Below are positions 1 to 5,402 of a stretch of DNA of 6,998 nucleotides, one piece after another; within the stretch, counting starts at the first letter, position 1; the number at the start of each line of letters is the position of its first letter. The stretch spans positions 1 to 6,998 of the forward strand of contig JBBPYA010000296.1 of the NCBI GenBank assembly GCA_038200385.1, in the 5' to 3' direction. Source of the stretch: JBBPYA01 sp038200385. Lineage in GTDB: Bacteria; Actinomycetota; Actinomycetes; Mycobacteriales; Geodermatophilaceae. The notes beneath the pieces were generated by a model. The model was given only the letters and a program-made list of their open reading frames with translations. It made no database searches and had not been told where the DNA came from. The translations under genes and the position numbers were made by a program.

Positions 1-201
1 CAGGAGGAGCAGGCTGGCGTGCCGCGGCTTGTCGTCGACCACGGCGATCAGCCGGGAGGCGCCGCGGGCCTGGTCCCGGACCAGCTCCTCCACCCGGGCC
101 CGGCTGACCATGGCCAGCGCCGCGTCCATGCAGGCGAATCCTCCGGCGGCGATCACCAGGACGACCGCGGTGATCAACAACGTCACGTCGCCGGAGTTCA
201 T
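1..201 (-). CDS. CNNM-domain (CorC/HlyC-type) membrane protein, N-terminal fragment
   Basis: Only the first 67 codons are in the window; the gene continues beyond position 1. The ATG at 201-199 overlaps the ybeY stop as ATGA, so translation is probably coupled; I see no good Shine-Dalgarno of its own. The translation begins MNSGDVTLLITAVVLVIAAG and has a hydrophobic first membrane segment at about residues 7-31, followed by VSRARVEELVRD and a basic stretch. This fits the start of the CNNM transmembrane domain found in proteins with a CBS pair and a CorC/HlyC domain, a family linked to Mg2+ or other cation transport in the cell membrane. The CBS and CorC domains cannot be seen here. In actinobacteria this gene commonly follows ybeY, which supports the call. 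The older name 'hemolysin' is misleading. Family assignment is fairly secure; the transported ion is unknown. Confidence 0.8.
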   Translation of the reverse strand, partial: MNSGDVTLLITAVVLVIAAGGFACMDAALAMVSRARVEELVRDQARGASRLIAVVDDKPRHASLLLL

Positions 202-674
202 CGGGCACCGCCGGCGGCGCGGGCGTCCCGCCAGGCGCTGAGCACCCGCCCCTGTACGCCGAACATCTCGCGCTCCTCCTCGGGCTCACCGTGGTCGTAG
301 CCGAGCAGGTGCAGGATGCCGTGGGCGGTGAGCATGTGCATCTCGTCCTCGAAGCTCTGCCCGGCCGCGGTCGCGTGCCGGACCGCCACCGCGGGGCACA
401 GCACGACGTCCCCGAGCAGGCTGGGACCCGGTTCCGGGTCGTCGGGTCGGCGCGCGGTGTCCAGCTCGTCCATCGGGAACGCCAGGACGTCGGTGGCCCC
501 GGTCTCGTTCATCCACCGCTCGTTCAGCGCAGCCATGTACTCCACGTCCACGATCAGGACGGACAGCTCGGCCAACGGGTTCACGTCGAGTTCGGCCAGC
601 ACGAAGCGGCACAGCGCCGACAGGCCCACCTCGTCGACGGGCACGTCGGACTCGTTGGCTATCTCGATCGGCAC
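198..674 (-). CDS. ybeY: Endoribonuclease YbeY (16S rRNA maturation)
   Basis: This 158-residue protein is a metal-dependent single-strand endoribonuclease family member that acts on the 16S rRNA 3' end and in ribosome quality control. The diagnostic zinc motif H-x3-H-x5-H is intact at H118, H122 and H128 (HGILHLLGYDH), and the conserved TDVLAFPMDE lies at 61-70. The length is normal for the family. I chose the GTG at 674-672 because it is preceded by GGAGGA (688-683) and gives the usual N-terminus (M/VPIEIANESD). An open frame continues to 788, but that part is Arg/Ser/Pro-rich and overlaps phoH, so it is unlikely to be translated. The gene begins 22 bp after the phoH stop and ends in an ATGA overlap with the CNNM gene, so it sits in the middle of an operon. 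The ribosome site lies inside a small hairpin, described separately. Confidence 0.95.
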   Translation of the reverse strand: MPIEIANESDVPVDEVGLSALCRFVLAELDVNPLAELSVLIVDVEYMAALNERWMNETGATDVLAFPMDELDTARRPDDPEPGPSLLGDVVLCPAVAVRHATAAGQSFEDEMHMLTAHGILHLLGYDHGEPEEEREMFGVQGRVLSAWRDARAAGGAR

Positions 675-675
675 G

Positions 676-688
676 GGAGGTGTCCTCC
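676..688 (-). promoter_or_regulatory. ybeY Shine-Dalgarno enclosed in a 5-bp hairpin
   Basis: On the minus strand the leader reads GGAGG-ACA-CCTCC-C-GTG. The GGAGG is the Shine-Dalgarno of ybeY, and it is perfectly complementary to the CCTCC just before the start codon, with a three-base loop. If it forms, the ribosome site is masked. The phoH stop codon (699-697) is only 8 bases upstream of the hairpin, so a ribosome ending phoH would cover or open it. The inverted repeat is seen directly; a role in translational coupling is inference. Confidence 0.5.
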
Positions 689-696
689 GGCGGCGC

Positions 697-1722
697 TCAT
701 CGTCGCGGGCGCTGCCCGCGGGGCCGGGCGTTGACCTCGACCGGCGCCTGCTGGGCGTCGTAGCGCTCGTAGGCGTCGACGATGTCACCGACGAGCCGAT
801 GCCGGACGACGTCGCTGCTGGACAGCACCGAGAAGTGCACGTCGGGAACCCCGTCCAGGATGTCGCGGACGACGCGCAGGCCGCTGCGCTGCCCGGCGGG
901 CAGGTCCACCTGGGTGACGTCGCCGGTGACGACGATGCGGGAGCCGAAACCGAGGCGGGTCAGGAACATCTTCATCTGCTCGGGAGTCGTGTTCTGGGCC
1001 TCGTCGAGGATGATGAACGCGTCGTTGAGGGTGCGCCCGCGCATGTAGGCCAGCGGCGCGACCTCGATCGTGCCGGCCTGGGTCAACCGGGGGATCGACT
1101 CCGGGTCGATCATGTCGTGCAGCGCGTCGTAGAGCGGGCGAAGGTACGGGTCGATCTTGTCGAACAGCGTCCCCGGCAGGTAGCCCAGCCGCTCGCCGGC
1201 CTCCACCGCGGGCCGGGTCAGGATGATCCGGTTGACCTGCTTGGACTGCAGCGCCTGGACGGCCTTGGCCATCGCGAGGTAGGTCTTGCCGGTGCCGGCC
1301 GGACCGATGCTGAACACGATGGTGTGCTTGTCGATCGCGTCGACGTAGCGCTTCTGGTTCAGCGTCTTGGGCCGGATGGTGCGGCCCCGCCGGGACAGGA
1401 TGTTCAGGCTGAGTACGTCGGCCGGCCGCTCGCCGGCATCACTGCGCAGCATGGCGTGACTGCGGTCGACCACGTCCTCGGTCAGCGGTTCGCCCCGGGC
1501 CAGCAGGCTCAGCAGTTCCTCGAACAGTCGGGTCGCCAGCGCGTTGTCGCCCGGCCGCCCGGACACGGTGATCTCGTTGCCGCGGACGTGGATGTCGCTC
1601 TCGAGCAGCTGCTCGACCCGACGGAGCAGCGCGTCACCGGTGCCCAGCAGGCTCACCATCGGCACCGAGCCAGGCACGACGATCTTCGTGGACCCGCGAT
1701 AGTCGTCGGTGGTGTCTGGCAC
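697..1722 (-). CDS. phoH: PhoH-family ATPase
   Basis: This 341-residue cytoplasmic P-loop protein belongs to the PhoH family, whose ATPase core resembles superfamily 1 helicases. Walker A is GPAGTGKT (140-147) and Walker B is FIILDEAQN (236-244). Other family blocks are IRPKTLNQKRYVDAI (116-130), LTRPAVEAGERLG (168-180) and TGDVTQVDLP (266-275). Residues of about 14-90 form the N-terminal domain found in the longer PhoH-like proteins. The C-terminal tail is Arg/Pro-rich. The GTG at 1722 is the only usable start upstream of the conserved N-terminal strand; its Shine-Dalgarno is weak (AGG-like bases about 11-15 away). ybeY follows after 22 bp, the usual pairing, and a role with YbeY in RNA or ribosome metabolism is commonly proposed but not proven. 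The name comes from the phosphate-regulated E. coli gene; nothing here indicates phosphate control. Confidence 0.93.
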   Translation of the reverse strand: MPDTTDDYRGSTKIVVPGSVPMVSLLGTGDALLRRVEQLLESDIHVRGNEITVSGRPGDNALATRLFEELLSLLARGEPLTEDVVDRSHAMLRSDAGERPADVLSLNILSRRGRTIRPKTLNQKRYVDAIDKHTIVFSIGPAGTGKTYLAMAKAVQALQSKQVNRIILTRPAVEAGERLGYLPGTLFDKIDPYLRPLYDALHDMIDPESIPRLTQAGTIEVAPLAYMRGRTLNDAFIILDEAQNTTPEQMKMFLTRLGFGSRIVVTGDVTQVDLPAGQRSGLRVVRDILDGVPDVHFSVLSSSDVVRHRLVGDIVDAYERYDAQQAPVEVNARPRGQRPRR

Positions 1723-1739
1723 GTGCGGCGCGGCCTGCC

Positions 1740-1787
1740 TTCGTCGTCGTCTGGGTCGTCGTCTGGGTCGTCGTCGGGGTGGTGGTC
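1740..1787. repeat. 12-bp tandem repeat, about four units, in phoH leader
   Basis: The plus-strand unit tgggtcgtcgtc occurs exactly at 1752-1763 and 1764-1775. It is flanked by degenerate copies at 1740-1751 (10 of 12 bases) and 1776-1787 (9 of 12). It lies 18-65 bp upstream of the phoH GTG. On the phoH-sense strand it reads as GACGACGACCCA units, which would be C-rich and poorly structured in RNA. In the phoH frame it would encode only Arg and Pro and has no start codon before the in-frame stop at 1836-1834. The function is unknown. It may be a slippage product. Confidence 0.75.
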
Positions 1788-1810
1788 GAGATGGTCGTCG
1801 CCGTTGGCGG

Positions 1811-1838
1811 CGCAGACCCTCAGACGCAGACCCTCAGT
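1811..1838. repeat. 14-bp direct repeat, two adjacent copies
   Basis: The sequence cgcagaccctcaga (1811-1824) is followed at once by cgcagaccctcagt (1825-1838), matching at 13 of 14 bases. It lies between the HIT gene and phoH, just upstream of the 12-bp repeat in the phoH direction and just downstream of a possible -10 box. It could be a paired protein-binding site or a chance duplication; the sequence alone does not decide. Confidence 0.65.
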
Positions 1839-1849
1839 GGGCGCAGCCC

Positions 1850-1855
1850 AGTCTA
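1850..1855 (-). promoter_or_regulatory. Possible -10 box for an internal phoH promoter
   Basis: The minus-strand hexamer TAGACT fits the actinobacterial -10 pattern TAnnnT and lies in the 188-bp HIT-phoH gap. No convincing -35 box is seen at 16-19 bp; the nearest candidate, ATGACG, is 22 bp away. A start near 1843 would give a leader of about 120 bases containing both tandem repeats. This is a tentative call based on one hexamer and on gap size. Confidence 0.25.
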
Positions 1856-1899
1856 TCCGGAACCCGCCCGGCCGCCCCGTCATTCCGGTCGCCGGTCCG

Positions 1900-1924
1900 G
1901 GCCGCCGCGGTCAGCCCGGCGGCC
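1900..1924 (-). terminator. Possible hairpin overlapping the HIT stop codon
   Basis: On the minus strand GGCCGCCG (1924-1917) and CGGCGGCC (1907-1900) form a perfect 8-bp stem with a 9-base loop that contains the HIT stop codon (1913-1911). No T-run follows, so this is not a classic intrinsic terminator, though actinobacterial terminators often lack one. It may attenuate transcription into phoH or only protect the mRNA end. In DNA this GC-rich an 8-bp dyad can arise by chance. Confidence 0.3.
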
Positions 1925-2255
1925 AGCTCAGGTCGCGACCGCCGAGGACGTGCAGGTGCACGTGTTGCACGCTCTGGTGGGCGTCCCGGCCGCTGTTGAA
2001 CACCGAGCGGTAGCCGGACTCGACGATCCCCTCCTGGCCGGCGACGGCGTACGCCGTGGCCATCAGCTCGGCCATCGCCGCCGGGTCGGCCTCGGCCAGC
2101 GCACCGACGTTCTCGTGATGCTCGCGGGTGACGACGAGCACGTGCGTCGGCGCCTGGGGGTTGACGTCGCGGAAGGCCAGTGTCGCCGGCCGCTGGAGTA
2201 CGACGTCGGCGTCGATCTCCCCCGCGACGATGCGGCAGAACAGGCACTGGCTCAT
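1911..2255 (-). CDS. HIT-family protein (histidine triad nucleotide-binding)
   Basis: This 114-residue protein belongs to the histidine triad superfamily, small dimeric nucleotide hydrolases of the HINT type that act on nucleoside phosphoramidates and similar compounds. The active-site motif HVHLHVL is at 98-104. C4 and C7 with a histidine near 46-47 look like the zinc site of many bacterial members, and NPQAPTHVLVV (32-42) is a conserved nucleotide-site block. Length is typical and there is no signal peptide. I prefer the ATG at 2255, which gives MSQCLFCRIVAGEI. A GTG three codons upstream (2264) is also possible, and neither has a clear Shine-Dalgarno. The gene starts 26 bp after rsmE (17 bp if the GTG is used), so it probably relies on coupling. 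The physiological substrate is unknown. Confidence 0.9.
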   Translation of the reverse strand: MSQCLFCRIVAGEIDADVVLQRPATLAFRDVNPQAPTHVLVVTREHHENVGALAEADPAAMAELMATAYAVAGQEGIVESGYRSVFNSGRDAHQSVQHVHLHVLGGRDLSWPPG

Positions 2256-2281
2256 GCGCGGCACTGTAACGGCCGGGACGG

Positions 2282-3013
2282 TCAGCGCCAGCGGCCCAAC
2301 AGGTCGGACAGGACCGCCACGGCGACGACCCCGGCGGTCGAGGTCCGGAGCACCTCCGGGCCCAACCGGACCGCGGTGGCACCGGCCGCGGTGAGCTGCT
2401 CGACCTCGCCGTCGGACAGCCCGCCCTCAGGGCCGACCACGACCGCCACCCGGCCGGCGGAGGGCAGCGGCAACGCCGCCAGGGCGGCGCCGGCCGCTTC
2501 GTGCAGCAGCACCGCGGCCGCCGCACCGGTCAGGAGCCCGGCCAGCTGGGCCGTGGAGTGCAGGGCGGCGATCTCGGGCACCCAGGGACGCCGGCTCTGC
2601 TTGGCCGCCTCCCGGGCCGTCGAGGTCCACCGCCGGCGCGCCCGCTCGCCGCGATCGCCCTCCCACCGGGTGACCGAGCGGGCCGCCGCCCACGGCACGA
2701 TCACGTCCACGCCGGCCTCGGTCATCAGTTCCACGGCGAGTTCGCCGCGCTCGCCCTTGACCAGGGCCTGCACCACGACGATCACCGGCTCGGGCCGCGC
2801 CGCGTGGCGCCGGTCCAGCACGGCCAGCTCAAGCCGGTCGGTGCCGACCTCGGTCACCCGGCAGCGCGCCGTCCCGCCGACTCCGTCGCCGAGGTCCAGC
2901 TCCGCACCCACGGCAAGCCGGCGGACCCGGGCGGCGTGCCGGCCCTCCGGTCCTTCCAGCCGGGCGGTCTCGCCGTCGGGCAGCGTGTCAACGAGGAACA
3001 GCGGCGGGGTCAC
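2282..3013 (-). CDS. rsmE: 16S rRNA (uracil-1498-N3)-methyltransferase RsmE
   Basis: This 243-residue protein belongs to the RsmE family of SPOUT methyltransferases, which use S-adenosylmethionine to methylate N3 of U1498 in 16S rRNA. The N-terminal PUA-like part includes EGRHAARVRRL (23-33). The knotted catalytic part shows QALVKGERGELAVEL (82-96), EAAKQSRR (135-142), VVVGPEGGLSDGEVEQL (191-207) and LGPEVLRTSTA (217-227), the last two forming the cofactor-binding knot. The length is normal. The GTG at 3013 is the only start after the in-frame stop at 3046-3044, and no good Shine-Dalgarno precedes it. It follows dnaJ after a 90-bp gap containing a dyad. Position 88 has Gly-Glu-Arg where many homologues have Asp/Ser-Glu-Arg, a minor variation. 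The call is secure. Confidence 0.94.
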   Translation of the reverse strand: MTPPLFLVDTLPDGETARLEGPEGRHAARVRRLAVGAELDLGDGVGGTARCRVTEVGTDRLELAVLDRRHAARPEPVIVVVQALVKGERGELAVELMTEAGVDVIVPWAAARSVTRWEGDRGERARRRWTSTAREAAKQSRRPWVPEIAALHSTAQLAGLLTGAAAAVLLHEAAGAALAALPLPSAGRVAVVVGPEGGLSDGEVEQLTAAGATAVRLGPEVLRTSTAGVVAVAVLSDLLGRWR

Positions 3014-3038
3014 GCCGCGCGGCCAGCCGTGGACCCCG

Positions 3039-3088
3039 CATGGTCATGGGAGCTGCCCGGTCCCGGCCGGTCCGATCCCATGATCATG
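3039..3088. repeat. Imperfect 13-bp inverted repeat between dnaJ and rsmE
   Basis: The arms catggtcatggga (3039-3051) and tcccatgatcatg (3076-3088) are complementary at 12 of 13 positions, with a 24-base GC-rich spacer. Each arm contains a self-palindrome: catgatcatg (3079-3088) is perfect and catggtcatg (3039-3048) is off by one pair. The two boxes are therefore also direct repeats spaced exactly 40 bp. The odd pair is A-C in minus-strand RNA but G-U in plus-strand RNA. It lies 15-65 bases downstream of the dnaJ stop and ends 26 bp before the rsmE start. It could be an mRNA hairpin (terminator or processing site) or a pair of operator boxes. There is no T-run. Confidence 0.6.
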
Positions 3089-3103
3089 AGCAGGGCGGGC
3101 GGG

Positions 3104-4234
3104 TCATCGGCCGTTGAAGGCGTCCCGCATCCGGGAGAACAGGGTGCCGCCGGCGGCCCGAGTGGACACCGGGTGGGTCTCGCCGCGCGCCGCGGCGAGC
3201 CTGCGGATGAGGTCCTCCTGCTCGGCGTCCAGCCGGGTCGGGGTGAGTATCTCGACGTGGACGTGCAGATCGCCGCGCCCGGTGCCGCGCAGGTGCGGGA
3301 CACCGCGCCCGCGCAGCCGGTGCACCGTCCCGGACTGCGTGCCCGCGGCGATGTCCACGTCCTCCTCGCTGTCCAGGGTGGTCAGCGAGAGCTTCGTGCC
3401 CAGGGCGGCGGCGGTCATCGGGAGGGTGACCCGGCAGTGCAGGTCGTCGCCCTCGCGGGTGAAGATGTCGTGCGGCTCCTCGTGGATCTCGACGTACAGA
3501 TCGCCCGGAGGGCCGCCACCGGGGCCCACCTCGCCCTGCCCGGACAGCCGGATCCGCATCCCGTCCTCGACGCCGGCCGGGATTTTCACCGCGACCGTCC
3601 GGCGGGAGCGGACCCTCCCGTCGCCACCGCACTTGGGGCACGGCTCGGGGATGACGGTGCCGACCCCGCCGCAGGTCGGGCACGGGCGCGAGGTCATCAC
3701 CTGGCCGAGGAACGAGCGTTGCACGCTCTGCACCTCGCCGCGGCCGTCGCAGGTCACGCAGGTCTGCGGATGGGTACCCCGCGCGGTGCCGGCCCCCTCG
3801 CAGAGGTCGCAGCGGACCGCGGTGTCCACGGTGATGTCCTCGCTGCTGCCGAACGCCGTGTCGTGCATGGACAGGTTCAGCCGGATCATGGCGTCGGAGC
3901 CCTGCTGGACCCGGGTCCGTGGCCCGCGACCGCCGGCCGCGCCGCCGAAGAAGGCGTCCATGATGTCGCCGAATCCACCGAAGCCGCCGCTGAATCCGCT
4001 GCCGGCGGCCGCGCCGGTGCCGAACGGATCCCCGCCCAGGTCGACGATCTGCCGCTTCTGCGGGTCGGAGAGCACCTCGTAGGCGCGGCCGACCTCCTGG
4101 AAACGCTCCCGCGCGGACGGGTCGGGGTTCACGTCGGGATGCAGGTCACGGGCCAGCTTGCGGTAGGCCCGCTTGATCTCCTCGGTGGAGGCGTCGTGGG
4201 ACACGCCGAGGGTGGCGTAGTAGTCGGTGGGCAC
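3104..4234 (-). CDS. dnaJ: Molecular chaperone DnaJ (DnaJ2 type)
   Basis: This 376-residue DnaJ (Hsp40) stimulates the ATPase of DnaK and presents unfolded proteins to it in the cytoplasm. The J domain covers about residues 4-68, with the essential HPD at 32-34. A Gly/Phe-rich linker runs from about 70 to 103. Four complete zinc-finger repeats follow: C142/C145, C159/C162, C185/C188 and C199/C202. The C-terminal substrate-binding domains extend to about 340. The linker is short, and the J domain ends in VDLGGDPFG instead of the common YDxxG pattern; both fit the hrcA-linked second DnaJ of actinobacteria as distinct from the one in the dnaK operon. The GTG at 4234 is supported by AGGAA (4246-4242), 7 bases upstream. 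The gene starts 16 bp after hrcA, so it is probably repressed by HrcA from the same promoter. Confidence 0.96.
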   Translation of the reverse strand: MPTDYYATLGVSHDASTEEIKRAYRKLARDLHPDVNPDPSARERFQEVGRAYEVLSDPQKRQIVDLGGDPFGTGAAAGSGFSGGFGGFGDIMDAFFGGAAGGRGPRTRVQQGSDAMIRLNLSMHDTAFGSSEDITVDTAVRCDLCEGAGTARGTHPQTCVTCDGRGEVQSVQRSFLGQVMTSRPCPTCGGVGTVIPEPCPKCGGDGRVRSRRTVAVKIPAGVEDGMRIRLSGQGEVGPGGGPPGDLYVEIHEEPHDIFTREGDDLHCRVTLPMTAAALGTKLSLTTLDSEEDVDIAAGTQSGTVHRLRGRGVPHLRGTGRGDLHVHVEILTPTRLDAEQEDLIRRLAAARGETHPVSTRAAGGTLFSRMRDAFNGR

Positions 4235-4250
4235 GCGTGAGTTCCTGGCC

Positions 4251-5270
4251 TTAGCTTCCTGCCAGCAGCTGCCCGACGTAGCGCGCGACGGCGCGCACGG
4301 CGGTCATGTTGCCGGCGTAGTCCATCCGGGTCGGGCCTACGACGCCGAGGCCGCCCAATGCGGTCTCGCCCGCGCCGTACCCGACGGAAACGACGGAGGT
4401 GTTGTGCAGGCTCTCGTGCAGGTTCTCCTCGCCGATCCGGACCAGGACGGTACTGGAGTCGACCTCGCCGATCAGCCGGAGCAGGACCACCTGCTCCTCT
4501 AGGGCCTCCAGGACCGGCTGCAGCGTGTTCGGGAAGTCCAGCGGGCTGCGGGTCAGGTTCGCGGTGCCGCCGGTGACGACCCGCTCCTCGGGCTGGTCGA
4601 CCAGTGCCTCGACGAGGCCCGCGACAACCGTGGTCATGGCCGGGCGCAGCACCGGCAGCACCACGTCCGGCAGGTCGATCAGCGCCTGGTGCGCGTCGGC
4701 CAGCCGGCGGCCCTGTAGGTGCGTGTTGAGCAGCCGGCGCAGTTCGGTGATGTCGTCGTCGGCCAGTGAGCCGGGCAGTTCGAGGACCCGTTGCTCGACC
4801 CGGCCGGTGTCGGTGATGAGCACGAGCATCACCCGGCAGGCGGTGAGCTGGACGACCTCCAGGTGGCGTACGGAGGCCCGGGCCAGGATCGGGTACTGGA
4901 CGACGGCCACCTGGCGGGTCAACTGGGCGAGCAGCCGGACCGTCCGGCGCAGCACGTCGTCCAGGTCGGAGGCGCCCTCGAGGAAACTCTGGATCGCCCG
5001 CCGCTCGGCGCCGGACAGCGGCCGGGCGGCCGAGAGCCGGTCCACGAACAACCGGTAGCCCTTGTCGGTGGGCACCCGTCCGGCGCTGGTGTGCGGTTGG
5101 GCGATGTAGCCCTCGTCCTCCAGCACGGCCATGTCGTTGCGGATCGTCGCCGGCGACACCCCGAGGCTGTGCCGCTCGGACAGCGCCTTGCTGCCCACCG
5201 GGTCATTCGTGGAGACGTAGTCCTCGACGATGGCCCGCAGCACGTCGAGCCTGCGGTCCTCCGAGGACAC
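4251..5270 (-). CDS. hrcA: Heat-inducible transcription repressor HrcA
   Basis: This 339-residue protein is the HrcA repressor, which binds CIRCE operators upstream of chaperone genes and is thought to need GroEL for full activity. The N-terminal winged-helix DNA-binding domain covers about residues 5-75 and contains PVGSKALSERHSLGVSPATI (24-43), then RNDMAVLEDEGYI and QPHTSAGRVPTDKGYR. The C-terminal region has the family signature VVGPTRMDY. I chose the GTG at 5270, not the GTG at 5300, because 5270 has a perfect GGAGG five bases upstream, yields the usual start (M/VSSEDRRLDVLRAIVEDYV) and lies outside the CIRCE element. The GTG at 5276 overlaps that GGAGG. dnaJ follows after 16 bp. The CIRCE element indicates autoregulation and induction of the downstream genes on heat shock. 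Confidence 0.95.
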   Translation of the reverse strand: MSSEDRRLDVLRAIVEDYVSTNDPVGSKALSERHSLGVSPATIRNDMAVLEDEGYIAQPHTSAGRVPTDKGYRLFVDRLSAARPLSGAERRAIQSFLEGASDLDDVLRRTVRLLAQLTRQVAVVQYPILARASVRHLEVVQLTACRVMLVLITDTGRVEQRVLELPGSLADDDITELRRLLNTHLQGRRLADAHQALIDLPDVVLPVLRPAMTTVVAGLVEALVDQPEERVVTGGTANLTRSPLDFPNTLQPVLEALEEQVVLLRLIGEVDSSTVLVRIGEENLHESLHNTSVVSVGYGAGETALGGLGVVGPTRMDYAGNMTAVRAVARYVGQLLAGS

Positions 5271-5275
5271 CGCCA

Positions 5276-5280
5276 CCTCC
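5276..5280 (-). promoter_or_regulatory. Shine-Dalgarno of hrcA (decides the start)
   Basis: GGAGG on the minus strand, five bases before the GTG at 5270-5268. It is the only good ribosome site near the hrcA N-terminus and rules against the upstream GTG at 5300, which lies inside the CIRCE left arm and has no such site. Confidence 0.75.
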
Positions 5281-5293
5281 AGCCCTGCCGTGC

Positions 5294-5320
5294 TTGGCAC
5301 TCCCGATCCCTGAGTGCCAG
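5294..5320. promoter_or_regulatory. CIRCE operator (HrcA binding site)
   Basis: The sequence is TTGGCACTC-N9-GAGTGCCAG. The consensus CIRCE is TTAGCACTC-N9-GAGTGCTAA, so 15 of 18 arm bases match and the 9-base spacer is exact. The two arms match each other at 8 of 9 positions. It lies 24-50 bp upstream of the chosen hrcA start and overlaps a likely -10 box, the classic place for repression. This is strong evidence for autoregulation of the hrcA-dnaJ operon. It is the only CIRCE I see in the window. Confidence 0.93.
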
Positions 5321-5324
5321 CATA
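5319..5324 (-). promoter_or_regulatory. Probable -10 box of the hrcA promoter
   Basis: The minus-strand hexamer TATGCT overlaps the distal CIRCE arm by two bases, which would put transcription start near 5312, inside the operator. The -35 position (17-bp spacing) holds TCGGAC, a weak match to TTGACA. A 6-bp inverted repeat, CGGACC-N6-GGTCCG (5329-5346), occupies the -35 region. The -10 is plausible from sequence and position only. Confidence 0.45.
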
Positions 5325-5355
5325 CGTGCGGACCGACCCCGGTCCGAGCGCTGGC

Positions 5356-5361
5356 TAGAGT
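5356..5361 (+). promoter_or_regulatory. Possible -10 box for the divergent small gene
   Basis: TAGAGT fits the TAnnnT pattern and lies 41 bp before the GTG at 5403. The -35 region around 5333-5338 (ccgacc) is a poor match. If used, transcription would start near 5368, with CIRCE about 48-74 bp upstream. Tentative. Confidence 0.3.
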
Positions 5362-5402
5362 CGTAGCGCACAGCGCCGGACATCGTCGGAGGGGTCGCGC
5401 GG

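Noticed and set aside
675..788. N-terminal extension of YbeY to position 788
   Set aside because: The extra 38 residues are Arg/Ser/Thr/Pro-rich, lie within phoH and would make YbeY unusually long. The GTG at 674 has a Shine-Dalgarno.
1740..1838. A CRISPR-like array
   Set aside because: The units are 12 and 14 bp, directly adjacent and without spacers. They are simple tandem repeats.
1653..1883. A 76-codon minus-strand frame with Asp-rich repeats upstream of phoH
   Set aside because: It overlaps the start of phoH by 70 bases in another frame. The Asp/Pro repeat is just the 12-bp DNA repeat translated, and no ribosome site precedes it. A leader peptide cannot be excluded but is not supported.
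316..2013. A 565-codon open frame on the plus strand
   Set aside because: It lies antisense to ybeY, phoH and the intervening gap, has no family motif, and is the usual by-product of very GC-rich codon use. The minus-strand genes carry intact catalytic motifs.
2501..4240. A 579-codon open frame on the plus strand
   Set aside because: It is antisense to rsmE and dnaJ and its composition is low-complexity Gly/Ala/Arg/Val. No recognisable domain was seen.
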